NCBI RefSeq assembly: GCF_044142105.1
Contig: NZ_JBGTYM010000008.1
Span: forward strand, 62,001-126,000
Length of the DNA: 64,000 bases
Reading direction: 5' to 3'
DNA from: Pseudogemmobacter sp044142105
GTDB lineage: Bacteria > Pseudomonadota > Alphaproteobacteria > Rhodobacterales > Rhodobacteraceae
Shown here piece by piece: positions 25,646 through 34,068 of the stretch. Made by a program: the position numbers and the translations under genes. Numbering within the stretch: position 1 is the first letter of the stretch; each line of letters starts with the position of its first letter. The notes beneath the pieces are model-generated. The model did no database searches and was not told the DNA's origin. It worked only from the letters and a program-made list of their open reading frames with translations.

Positions 25646-26305
25646 TTACGGGTAGAGCCAGCGCAGAAGGGCCGCGTCCTGGCCCTCGATCACCGTGGTG
25701 GCATTGCTGTCCTGGCTGAGGATCGAGACGCCCTCATAGGCGCGGCCCTGCACATCGAAGCGCGGGCCAAGGGCCTGAAACAGTTCCTCGAGTACGACGG
25801 ATTGCATGTCATGCGCCTCCATCGCCGTGGAGATCAGGATCGTGGCGGCAGTGATTTCGTTGCGGCCGTTCCACCAGATTGTCGAATAGCCGACGCCCAT
25901 GGTGCCGGGGGCGGTGAGGCCCGGTTCCGCCCGCATCGCATCGCCGGGCTGGGCGGCGGAAATATAGAGGCGGATGTCGGCGCCGGGGCCAGTGCCGCGG
26001 GTCAGGGTCAGGTCGGCGCCCGCGCCGTTGATCTGGGCGATGGCCTGGTCCAGCGAACGGTCGAGGAGGCGGGAGAGATCGGCGGAGAGACTGGCATCCG
26101 AGGGCAGCAGGGCGACCGTCAAGGCGGTTTTGGCCCAGCGCACGGTCGGGCCACGGCAGGCGCCGCCGGGGGGCGCGCCGCAGGTGGCCAGCGCGAAGAA
26201 CTCCTGATCGGCAAGCAGGCCGGAGGTGGCGATGGCGTCGAAATCGACATCCTGCGCCGGGGCCGGTTGGGCCAGAAGGGCCAGAAGAAGGGCAAGACGC
26301 CTCAC
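25646..26305 (-). CDS. DUF2927-family exported protein
   Basis: A 219-aa secreted protein using a GTG start that overlaps the mtnP stop (GTGA). The signal peptide is MRRLALLLALLAQPAPAQ. The C-terminal block SVVLEELFQALGPRFDVQ...YEGVSILSQDSN...GQDAALLRWLYP is the DUF2927 hallmark. Two Cys (CGAPPGGAC) could form a disulfide. The EELFQALG stretch resembles a helix of zincin-like peptidases, but no HExxH is present. Function is unknown. Confidence 0.82.
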   Translation of the reverse strand: MRRLALLLALLAQPAPAQDVDFDAIATSGLLADQEFFALATCGAPPGGACRGPTVRWAKTALTVALLPSDASLSADLSRLLDRSLDQAIAQINGAGADLTLTRGTGPGADIRLYISAAQPGDAMRAEPGLTAPGTMGVGYSTIWWNGRNEITAATILISTAMEAHDMQSVVLEELFQALGPRFDVQGRAYEGVSILSQDSNATTVIEGQDAALLRWLYP

Positions 26306-27168
26306 AGCAGGCGGCCCGCGATGGCGTCAAGCCGGGCCAGAAGCCTGGGGTCGCGGGCGGCGAGCGCGGTCATCAGCGCATGGTCGAGCGCGTGGTCACA
26401 GCCCTGCGGGCAGGGGCTGCGGGCGGGGCCGACAACGCCCGGCAGGGCCGCCACGGTGGCGCGGGCCTGTCCGGCATTGGCGCTGAGCGTGGCGATGATG
26501 GCGGCGATATCCACGGCGTCATGGGCGGGATGCCAGCAGTCGTAATCGGTGATCATGGCAAGGGCGGCGTAGCACAGCTCAGCCTCGCGGGCGAGCTTGG
26601 CCTCGGGCATGCCGGTCATGCCGATCACATCGGCGCCCCAGTGGCGGTAGAGGCGGCTTTCGGCCAGGGTGGAAAACTGCGGGCCTTCGATGGCCAGATA
26701 GGTCGCGCCCTCATGGACCGTCACGCCGCTGGCGCGGGCCGCCGCGGCGGCAGCCCGGCCCAGGCGGGCGCATGTCGGCTGGGCAAAGCTGACATGGGCG
26801 ACGCAGCCGGGGCCGAAGAAGGATTTCTCGCGGGCGAAACTGCGGTCGATATACTGGTCGACCAGCACGAAATCGCCCGGCGCGAAATCCTCGCGCAGCG
26901 AGCCCACCGCCGAAACGGCGAGGATGTCGGTGCAGCCCGCGCGCTTGAGCGCGTCGATATTGGCGCGGTAGGGAATCGAGCTGGGCGTGTGGACATGGCC
27001 ACGGCCATGACGGGGCAGGAAGGCCATGGGCACGCCGTTCAGCCGCCCGATCAAAAGCTCGTCCGAGGGCGCACCCCAGGGGGTGGGCACTTTGACCCAG
27101 GAGGCGCCCTCAAGCCCCTCGATCTGATAAAGGCCCGAGCCGCCGATCACCCCGATCATGGTCTGCAT
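26302..27168 (-). CDS. mtnP: S-methyl-5'-thioadenosine phosphorylase
   Basis: Phosphorolyses methylthioadenosine to adenine and methylthioribose-1-phosphate. The 288-aa protein shows IGVIGGSGLYQIEGLEG, FLPRHGRGHVHTPSSIPYRANI, AVSAVGSLRE, the YLAIEGPQFSTLAESRLYRHWGADVIGMTGMPEAKLAREAELCYA block and ITDYDCWH. It heads a five-gene operon ending in apt, giving a short adenine-salvage route. The 253 bp upstream hold no recognisable gene. Confidence 0.97.
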   Translation of the reverse strand: MQTMIGVIGGSGLYQIEGLEGASWVKVPTPWGAPSDELLIGRLNGVPMAFLPRHGRGHVHTPSSIPYRANIDALKRAGCTDILAVSAVGSLREDFAPGDFVLVDQYIDRSFAREKSFFGPGCVAHVSFAQPTCARLGRAAAAAARASGVTVHEGATYLAIEGPQFSTLAESRLYRHWGADVIGMTGMPEAKLAREAELCYAALAMITDYDCWHPAHDAVDIAAIIATLSANAGQARATVAALPGVVGPARSPCPQGCDHALDHALMTALAARDPRLLARLDAIAGRLL

Positions 27169-27421
27169 GATGGCCCCTGTTGTCCGCGATCCGGGCGAAG
27201 CCTAGCGGCGGCGGGCGCGGCGGAAAAGGGGGGCTCCCGACGGGACACAGTATGGGACCGGCGAAATCAGCGCGTTGCGGGGCGGGGTCGGGATTTCTTT
27301 ACCCGCCTGCCTGCGGCGAGGATGCGAAGGCGGGCGCGGATTTGAGAGCGGCGCGCAAGCTGGATCGCCCCGGCGGCTTGCCCCATCGCCCGAGCGCCTG
27401 CGCCGAAGGCGCGGCGCGGCT

Positions 27422-29152
27422 TCAGCCCGTCGGCGGGCCGCGCTGGATGATGCCGGTGGCGGCGGCGGCGGCCAGCGCGGTGACGATCCAGCCCGCATAG
27501 ATCAGCGGCCAGCGCGCCCACCACAGCGTATGGCCCCAGGGACCGCGCGCGGCGGAGGGTTGCCAGGCGGCGGTCTGGCCCAGATCGACCACCGGGATCA
27601 CCAAATCGGCGCCCCAGGCGAGGGGATGGAAGCTTTCCCAATCGACGCCGCTGCCGGACGGGCCGTTCCAGGCGGCGGCGGGGTTTTGCAGGCAACCGGG
27701 CGCAGGATCGGGCAGGCAGTCCTGCGCCAGCATCGCGGCCCAGCCTTCGGAAGCGGCGACGAGATCGTTGTTCGGGGCGAAGCTGCCCTCGGACCAGGCG
27801 AGGGCGGCCAGCGTGGCGGCGAGAAGGATCAGGCCCGCCACCCAGGCAAGCGCCCGGAAGGGCGCATAGCCATAGCCGACCACCGCGCGGGCGGCGGTAT
27901 CCCAGAGTCCATCCAGACGCGCGAGGGCCCTGCCCCATGGGCCGCGCGCGCGGGCGGCGGCGCGGCGCGCCCGGCCCTTGAGCCGGGCCTGGGCCTCGAG
28001 GATGCGGCGAGCCTCGGCCTCGTGCCCCATGGCGTACAGCACCCGCGCGCATTGGCCATAGGGCTGCGGCAGGAAACGGCCCTCGGCGCTGCGGGCGCAG
28101 CGTTTCAGCCAGGCAAGGCGGGTGGCGGCATCGACCGGGGCATCGCGGGTGATGCGGTCATAGCTGAAGCCGTCGAGATAGGTGCGGCCCTGCGCTGGCC
28201 AGGAGGCAAGGTCGTCGACCAGATCGCCGACACGGGCAGAGGGGAGATGGAGGCTGCCCTCGCGGACGGTGACCTTTTGCCAGAAGAATTCGGCCGCGAC
28301 CTCCATCCGCTGGGCCGAGAGGGCGCGGCCGCCGGGGTTCGAGAATTCGGCCGAGGCGCAATCGAGCTGGCCGCCGATCCTGGCGCCCGACAGGCGGACC
28401 TCGCCCTCGGCCTGAAAGGGCAACATCCCCTGATCGCGGAAAAAGACATCGCCGGTGATCTCGGCCGCTTGCAGGGTCAGGGCGGTGCCACCGGGGTTCA
28501 GGAAGCGCGCGCCGTCGCAGGCCAGTTGGCCGTCGATGCTGGCATTGGCGAGCGAGACCTCGCCTTCCGAAAGGAAGGGGCGGGTCGGGCTGGCGCGGAG
28601 ATAGGCCGAGGCGCCGATGCGGGCGCCCTGGGCGGTGAGGCCCTTGAGATGGGCGCCATGCAGCGCGAGCTGGCCGCCGATGCTGGCATTGGCGAGGGAA
28701 AGCCGTGCGGTGGCATCGAGCGCGAGCAGGAAGACCGATCCCGCGACCTCGGCCCCTTCGGCCATCAGCCCGGGCAGAAGGCTGCCGGAAAGGACAAGCT
28801 GGGCGAAACGGGCGCGGCGGGCGGTCAGCGGATGGGTGAAGGCACAGAGCCGCAGGTCGGTCTCGCCCCGCGCCTCGGTGAAGGAGAGATCGAGCGGACC
28901 GTCGATCACCGCAGCGATCAGGCGCAGGCCCTGCGACGCGACGGGGGCGAGGTCCGAGCCGCCGGTGATGAGATGGGCCAGAAGGCCCGCATGGATGCGC
29001 GGGGCGGCGGGGTCGGCGGGATCGGGGCGCGCGGCGCCGAACTGGCAGAGCGTGCCCGCAGCGGCATGGGCCAGAAGCGCCGCTTCGGCCGGGTTAGGGC
29101 CTGCGGAAAGGAAGGCAGCGATGTCGAAAGGGGCGGGATCGGGCGCGCTCAT
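27422..29152 (-). CDS. Beta-helix (pentapeptide-like repeat) protein with C-terminal membrane anchor
   Basis: A 576-aa protein. Residues about 90-330 consist of degenerate short repeats such as LSLANASIGGQLALHGAHLKGL, VSLANASIDGQLACDGARF and VRLSGARIGGQLDCASAEFSNPGGRAL, typical of a right-handed quadrilateral beta-helix. A helical segment, GRFLPQPYGQCARVLYAMGHEAEARRILEAQARL, follows. Two membrane helices come last (about 440-460 and 550-570), with a conserved-looking VIPVVDLGQTAAW between them. This architecture is widespread but unnamed. The ATG at 29152 is chosen over upstream codons. It is monocistronic. Confidence 0.72.
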   Translation of the reverse strand: MSAPDPAPFDIAAFLSAGPNPAEAALLAHAAAGTLCQFGAARPDPADPAAPRIHAGLLAHLITGGSDLAPVASQGLRLIAAVIDGPLDLSFTEARGETDLRLCAFTHPLTARRARFAQLVLSGSLLPGLMAEGAEVAGSVFLLALDATARLSLANASIGGQLALHGAHLKGLTAQGARIGASAYLRASPTRPFLSEGEVSLANASIDGQLACDGARFLNPGGTALTLQAAEITGDVFFRDQGMLPFQAEGEVRLSGARIGGQLDCASAEFSNPGGRALSAQRMEVAAEFFWQKVTVREGSLHLPSARVGDLVDDLASWPAQGRTYLDGFSYDRITRDAPVDAATRLAWLKRCARSAEGRFLPQPYGQCARVLYAMGHEAEARRILEAQARLKGRARRAAARARGPWGRALARLDGLWDTAARAVVGYGYAPFRALAWVAGLILLAATLAALAWSEGSFAPNNDLVAASEGWAAMLAQDCLPDPAPGCLQNPAAAWNGPSGSGVDWESFHPLAWGADLVIPVVDLGQTAAWQPSAARGPWGHTLWWARWPLIYAGWIVTALAAAAATGIIQRGPPTG

Positions 29153-29643
29153 GGTGGGCAGACTATGCTGTGGCGGGGGGAAGAAGGGCAAGGGGTGGGG
29201 AGCGCGCTTGCCATGGCGGCGGTGGGGGAGGACCCCGGACAGAGGGGTCGGTCGGTCCCGGCGCTGCCCTTCGGCTGGCGCAGCGCCGGGTGATCCAATC
29301 TTTGGGGGGGCGGCCTTCTCGAGCCAGGGCGCTTCCGGCCCTTCCCCACGGCTTGGGCCAAGGCTGCCGCCCGCGCCGCTTCGCGCCCGTACCCTGACCC
29401 GGCAGGCCTTGCGCGGGGGGCTCGGGGGCGGGCGGGCCATGCGTTGCGGACCGTCGAGGCGAACTTGATCCGGGGGCACCGGGCGGGTGCGGGCATGGGG
29501 CTGATGCGGTGCCGGACGCAGCCCCCTTGACCCCTATCCTGCGGCGGATCGACCGCCCCGCCCCGCCCGCCCCGCGCCCCCTTGCGCCTGCCCCCCTGCC
29601 CCGCTAGGAAGCGCGCGACTTTCTGGGGCCGTAGGAGGGTGTC
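29153..29643. other. 491-bp intergenic region upstream of lysC
   Basis: Very GC-rich non-coding stretch between a minus-strand gene start and the lysC start. It contains a strong hairpin, CCCGGCGCTG (29257-29266) with CAGCGCCGGG (29281-29290), followed by a short T run. A C-rich tract near 29560-29610 precedes the AGGAGG ribosome-binding site of lysC. Long ORFs on both strands here have no family resemblance. No lysine riboswitch was recognised. Confidence 0.6.
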
Positions 29644-30900
29644 GTGCCGCTTCTCGTAATGAAATTCGGGGGCACTTCGGTGGCCGATCTCGCGCGCATC
29701 GAAAATGCCGCGACGAAGGTGCAGGCCGAGGTCGAGCGCGGCTATGACGTCATCGTCATCGTCAGCGCCATGTCGGGCAAGACCAATGAACTGGTGGGCT
29801 GGGTCGAGGGCACCTCGAAACTCTATGACGCGCGCGAATATGATGCGGTCGTCGCCTCGGGCGAGAACATCACCGCCGGTCTGATGGCGCTGCGCCTGCA
29901 GGAGATGGGCGTGCCGGCGCGGTCCTGGCAGGGCTGGCAAGTGCCGATCAACACCACCTCGGCCCATGGCTCGGCCCGGTTCGTGTCGATCCCGCGTGAA
30001 AACATCGACGCGAAATTCGCCGAGGGCTTCAAGGTCGCGGTGGTGGCGGGCTTCCAGGGCGTCAGCTCCGAGGGGCGGATCACCACGCTGGGCCGGGGCG
30101 GCAGCGACACGACGGCTGTGGCCTTCGCCGCCGCCTTCGGCGCCGAACGCTGCGACATCTATACCGATGTCGACGGGGTCTACACGACCGATCCGCGCAT
30201 CGTCCGCAAGGCGCGGAAGATGGACAAGATCGCCTTCGAGGAAATGCTGGAACTGGCCTCGCTGGGCGCCAAGGTCCTGCAGACCCGTTCGGTCGAACTG
30301 GCCATGCGCTACAAGGTGCGGCTGCGCGTCCTGTCCTCGTTCGAGGAGACGGACGAGAACTCTGGAACCCTGGTCTGTGACGAGGAGGAAATCATGGAAT
30401 CGAAAGTCGTCAGCGGCGTCGCCTTCTCGCGCGATGAGGCGAAGATCACGCTTTTCACCATCGAGGACCGGCCGGGCGTCGCCCAGGCGATCTTCGGGCC
30501 CTTGGCCGATGCGGGCGTGAATGTGGACATGATCGTCCAGAACATCTCGGAAAAGAACTATGGCGGCCATCCGGGCGCGGTGACCGACATGACCTTCTCG
30601 GTCCCGGTCAACCAGGTGCCGCGGGCGCAGAAGGCGATGGAGGACGCGAAGGCCGCGGGCCTGATCGCCTATGACGATCTGGTGGTCGATACCGAGGTCG
30701 CCAAGGTTTCGGTCGTGGGCATCGGGATGCGCAGCCAGGTCGGCGTGGCGGCGCGGATGTTCAAGGCGCTGGCCGCCGAGAATGTGAACATCAAGGTCAT
30801 CGCGACCAGCGAGATCAAGATCTCGGTGCTGATCGACCGGAAATACATGGAACTGGCGGTGCAGGCGCTGCATGACGCCTTCGATCTGGACAAGGCCTGA
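29644..30900 (+). CDS. lysC: Aspartate kinase
   Basis: Phosphorylates aspartate, the first step toward Lys, Thr, Met and Ile. The GTG start at 29644 follows an excellent AGGAGG five bases upstream. The 418-aa protein opens VMKFGGTSVADL, has TTLGRGGSDTTAVAFAAA and YTDVDGVYTTDPRIV in the kinase domain, and ends with two ACT domains (ITLFTIEDRPGVAQAIFGPLADAGVNVDMIVQNIS and VSVVGIGMRSQVGVAARMFKALAAENVNI) that mediate feedback control. thrC lies elsewhere in the window, at 39313. A terminator follows at 30938. Confidence 0.98.
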   Translation: MPLLVMKFGGTSVADLARIENAATKVQAEVERGYDVIVIVSAMSGKTNELVGWVEGTSKLYDAREYDAVVASGENITAGLMALRLQEMGVPARSWQGWQVPINTTSAHGSARFVSIPRENIDAKFAEGFKVAVVAGFQGVSSEGRITTLGRGGSDTTAVAFAAAFGAERCDIYTDVDGVYTTDPRIVRKARKMDKIAFEEMLELASLGAKVLQTRSVELAMRYKVRLRVLSSFEETDENSGTLVCDEEEIMESKVVSGVAFSRDEAKITLFTIEDRPGVAQAIFGPLADAGVNVDMIVQNISEKNYGGHPGAVTDMTFSVPVNQVPRAQKAMEDAKAAGLIAYDDLVVDTEVAKVSVVGIGMRSQVGVAARMFKALAAENVNIKVIATSEIKISVLIDRKYMELAVQALHDAFDLDKA

Positions 30901-30937
30901 CGCGCGGGCCGAGATCAGCAGTCTGGAATGGCTTGCA

Positions 30938-30962
30938 GGGCGGGGATCACCCCGCCCTTTGT
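30938..30962. terminator. Terminator after lysC
   Basis: GGGCGGGG (30938-30945), loop ATCA, CCCCGCCC (30950-30957), then TTTGT. It overlaps the last bases of the convergent hydrolase gene (stop at 30947), so it may serve both strands. Confidence 0.8.
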
Positions 30963-31510
30963 CTTTGCCGCCAGGCGCGGCTGAGGATGACGTCCTGATC
31001 CTCGGGCGCCCAGCCATGGCCGCAGTCCAGCATATGGCCGTCGACGCGCGCCCCGGCGGCTGAAAGCTGGCGGGTGAGGAGCGGCGCGTCTTCGGACCGG
31101 CGCCGGGGATCATGGCGCCCGGCCAGGATCAGGACCGGCAGGCCCATCAGCGGCGGAAAGAGGAACTCGGCGGCAAGGGGTTTGGGGCGCATCAGGATTG
31201 CGCCTGCGAAACGGCCGGGGGCGGAGGCGATCAGGGCCTCGGCGAAGATCGCGCCACTGGAATAGCCGATGAGAAGCGCAGGAGCCTTCGGCAGATCACT
31301 GCGGGAGGCCAGCCAGTCGCTGGCGACGGACAGGATTGCGGGCGCGTCGAGGCTGCGGTCCGGGCGGCGGCGAAAGAAGGTGAAGCCCTGCCCCTCGGGA
31401 TAGGCGCCGCGCGGGGCGAGAAGCGAAAGATCGGGGGCGATGGCCGCGGCGAATTCCGCAAGGTCGGTCTCATCGCGCCCGGCTCCGTGCAGGGCGAGCA
31501 GGCTTGGCAT
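30947..31510 (-). CDS. Phospholipase/carboxylesterase-type alpha/beta-hydrolase
   Basis: A 187-aa compact hydrolase starting at 31510 (MPSLLALHGAGRDETDLAEFAAAIAPDLSLLAPRGAYPEGQGFTFF). The N-terminal LHGAG oxyanion loop, the nucleophile elbow LLIGYSSGAIFAEAL (G-Y-S-S-G), LILAGRHDPR (acid) and DCGHGWAPED (His) give a complete triad. It resembles carboxylesterase YpfH-type or DUF3089-like proteins. The substrate is unknown. It lies between lysC (convergent) and ptsP (divergent). Confidence 0.82.
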   Translation of the reverse strand: MPSLLALHGAGRDETDLAEFAAAIAPDLSLLAPRGAYPEGQGFTFFRRRPDRSLDAPAILSVASDWLASRSDLPKAPALLIGYSSGAIFAEALIASAPGRFAGAILMRPKPLAAEFLFPPLMGLPVLILAGRHDPRRRSEDAPLLTRQLSAAGARVDGHMLDCGHGWAPEDQDVILSRAWRQRQRAG

Positions 31511-31714
31511 CCGTCCCCCATGGGCTTTGGCGCGGGGCGACAGGCGGCGGTGGGGCCAAGCGGCCTGCCCCCTGCGCCAGCCCGTGGCGACCATTGCCCA
31601 GAAACGTGGCAAAGGTCCGCGCTGCACACAAGAGCGGAAAGCCAGAGGGCGCGGCACCCTCGCCAAGCGGGAAACAGCCATCTATAGAGGGAGCAAGGGA
31701 CAGGATCGGAAACA

Positions 31715-33958
31715 ATGCCGGAACGGACCGAAAGCGACAGCCGCAAGCTCTTGCGGCGCCTGCGCGATGCTCTTGCCGAAAGCGGCAAGGGGCAGGACCG
31801 GCTTGACCGGGTGACGCATCTGATCGCCGATTCGATGCAGACCGAGGTCTGCTCGATCTATCTGTTCCGCGATGAGGACACGCTGGAGCTTTGCGCTACG
31901 GAGGGGCTGAACAAGGCGGCCGTCCACCAGACGCGGATGAAGCTGGGTGAGGGCCTGACCGGGCGGGTGGCGCGCACCGGCATTCCGGTCAACACCGCCA
32001 ATGCGCCCTCGGAACGCGGGTTCCGCTACATGCCCGAGACGGGGGAAGAGATTTTCTCCTCCTTCCTGGGCGTGCCGATCCAGCGCGTCGGCGAAAAGCT
32101 GGGCGTCCTTGTCGTACAATCGAAAACGGCGCGGGAGTTTTCAGAAGACGAGGTCTATGCGCTGGAAGTCGTGGCCATGGTTCTGGCCGAGATGACCGAG
32201 CTTGGGGCCTTTGCCGGGGAAGAGGGCGGGCTTGCCCCCCTGCATCGCCAGCCGGTGATGTTCCGCGGCGCGACGGGCCAGGAAGGCGCGGCCGAGGGCC
32301 GGGTCTGGCTGCATGAGCCGCGCGTCGTGGTGACGAACCCGGTGGCCGATGATCCGCTGACCGAGATCGACCGCATCCGCGACGCGGTGGGCAGGCTGCG
32401 CATCTCGATCGACGATCTCCTGGCGGCGGAACAGCTCGACAAGGATCAGAAGCAGGTTCTGGAAGCCTATCGGATGTTCGCCCATTCGCGCGGCTGGCTG
32501 CGACGGATGGAAGAAGACATCATGCGCGGCCTGTCGGCCGAGGCGGCGGTCGAGAAGGAGCAGGGCGCGGCCCGGGCCCGGATGGAGCAGGTCGCCGACC
32601 CCTATCTGCGCGAGCGGCTGCATGACCTTGACGATCTGTCGAACCGGCTGTTGCGCATCCTGACCGGACAGGGCCAGGACACCGGGGCGGCCATGCCGGA
32701 AAGCCCGATCCTGATCGCCCGCAATATCGGGCCTGCCGAGCTTTTGGAATATGGCCGCAAGCTGCGCGGCGTGGTGCTGGAGGAAGGCTCGGTCGGCAGC
32801 CATGCCGCCATCGTCGCCCGCGCCCTGGCGATTCCGCTGGTGATCCATGCCGAGCGCATCACGCAAGAGGCGCTGAACGGCGATGCGATCCTGGTCGATG
32901 GCGATCAGGGCATCGTCCATCTGCGGCCCGAGGAAACCGTCGCGCGCGCCTTCCGCGACAAGATCGCGATGCAGGCGGCGGCGCAGACCCGCTATGCCAG
33001 CCTGCGCGCCCTGCCCGCCCAGGCGAAATGCGGCACGGTGATTCATCTGCACATGAATGCCGGGCTGATGGCCGACCTGCCATCGCTGGAGGGGTCGGGC
33101 GCCGAGGGTGTGGGCCTGTTCCGCACCGAATTGCAGTTCCTGATCCGAAACCAGATGCCGAAACGGGCCGAGCTGGCCGCGCTGTATGCCCGCGTCATCG
33201 AGGCGGCCAAGGGGCGGCGGGTGGCCTTCCGCACGCTCGACATCGGCTCGGACAAGGTGCTGCCCTATATGAAGCCCAATGACGAGCCGAATCCGGCCAT
33301 GGGCTGGCGGGCGATCCGTGTGGGCCTCGACAAGCCGGGCGTGTTGCGGATGCAGATCCAGGCGCTGATCCGGGCGGCGGCGGGGCGGCCCCTGACGGTG
33401 ATGTTCCCCTTCGTCGCCGAACAAGGCGAGTTCATCGCGGCGCGCCAGGCGATCCTGGCCGAATTGCATCGCGAGAAATCCCTGGGCCATGTCGTGCCCG
33501 CCAGCATCGAGATCGGCGCGATGTGCGAGACGCCCTCGCTGGCCTATGCGCCGAAAGCCTTTTTCGAGCTGGCCGATTTCATCTCGGTCGGCGGCAATGA
33601 TCTCAAGCAGTTCTTCTTCGCGGCCGATCGCGAGAATGAACGGGTGCGGCGGCGCTATGACACGCTCAACCTGTCTTTCCTGAGCTTCCTTGAGACGATC
33701 ATCGCGCGCTGCGCCGAGACGGGCACGGCGCTGTCTTTCTGCGGCGAGGATGCCGGGCGTCCGATCGAGGCGCTGGCGCTGGCGGCGCTGGGGTTCCGCA
33801 CCCTGTCGATGCGCCCGGCCTCGATCGGGCCGGTGAAGGCACTGATCCGGCAGGTCGATCTGGGCGAGGTGCGCGCGGTGATCGAGGCGGCGCGGGACGC
33901 GGGGGCGGAAAGCGCGCGGCCAGCGCTGATGGGTTGGCTGGCGACGCAGAACGTCTGA
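31715..33958 (+). CDS. ptsP: Enzyme I-Ntr of the nitrogen PTS (GAF-domain PEP phosphotransferase)
   Basis: A 747-aa phosphoenolpyruvate-protein phosphotransferase that starts the PTS-Ntr phosphorelay (to NPr and EIIA-Ntr, neither in this window). The N-terminal GAF domain (about 15-165: LIADSMQTEVCSIYLFRDEDTLELCATEGLN) is the EI-Ntr hallmark and in other species senses glutamine. The phosphorylated His is His363 in GSVGSHAAIVARALAIP. The PEP-binding domain follows with EGVGLFRTELQFL, FRTLDIGSDK, MFPFVA and the active-site Cys segment LSFCGEDAGR. It follows lysC and a hydrolase, an arrangement common in Rhodobacterales. Confidence 0.96.
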   Translation: MPERTESDSRKLLRRLRDALAESGKGQDRLDRVTHLIADSMQTEVCSIYLFRDEDTLELCATEGLNKAAVHQTRMKLGEGLTGRVARTGIPVNTANAPSERGFRYMPETGEEIFSSFLGVPIQRVGEKLGVLVVQSKTAREFSEDEVYALEVVAMVLAEMTELGAFAGEEGGLAPLHRQPVMFRGATGQEGAAEGRVWLHEPRVVVTNPVADDPLTEIDRIRDAVGRLRISIDDLLAAEQLDKDQKQVLEAYRMFAHSRGWLRRMEEDIMRGLSAEAAVEKEQGAARARMEQVADPYLRERLHDLDDLSNRLLRILTGQGQDTGAAMPESPILIARNIGPAELLEYGRKLRGVVLEEGSVGSHAAIVARALAIPLVIHAERITQEALNGDAILVDGDQGIVHLRPEETVARAFRDKIAMQAAAQTRYASLRALPAQAKCGTVIHLHMNAGLMADLPSLEGSGAEGVGLFRTELQFLIRNQMPKRAELAALYARVIEAAKGRRVAFRTLDIGSDKVLPYMKPNDEPNPAMGWRAIRVGLDKPGVLRMQIQALIRAAAGRPLTVMFPFVAEQGEFIAARQAILAELHREKSLGHVVPASIEIGAMCETPSLAYAPKAFFELADFISVGGNDLKQFFFAADRENERVRRRYDTLNLSFLSFLETIIARCAETGTALSFCGEDAGRPIEALALAALGFRTLSMRPASIGPVKALIRQVDLGEVRAVIEAARDAGAESARPALMGWLATQNV

Positions 33959-33980
33959 GGCCATTCCAGCCGACGCCGTC

Positions 33981-34026
33981 GGGGGGCCAGCCCCCGGGCC
34001 CCCGGAATATTTGAGCCAGGATGAAA
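33981..34026 (+). terminator. GC-rich hairpin plus conserved AT tail after ptsP
   Basis: A run of G/C-rich inverted repeat (GGGGGC...GCCCCC, 33981-34012) is followed by GGAATATTTGAGCCAGGATG. A related tail, GCAGGAATTTTGAGCCTCGG, follows the hairpin at 47910-47934, so the pair looks like a dispersed 3'-end element. Confidence 0.5.
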
Positions 34027-34068
34027 GAGGCGGCGGAAGCTTCGCCTGCCGCCCCGGGTCTTTTTGCC

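Noticed and set aside
27275..29293. Long plus-strand ORF (672 codons) opposite the beta-helix protein
   Set aside because: It is an antisense shadow of the high-GC gene at 27422-29152: low-complexity Gly/Arg/Ala composition, no domain and no ribosome-binding site.
29153..29643. Lysine riboswitch upstream of lysC
   Set aside because: The conserved lysine-riboswitch core blocks are not visible, and the region is almost entirely G/C runs.
29149..31113. Minus-strand ORF of 654 codons across lysC
   Set aside because: Antisense to lysC, which has ACT domains and a perfect ribosome-binding site; the ORF has no family features.
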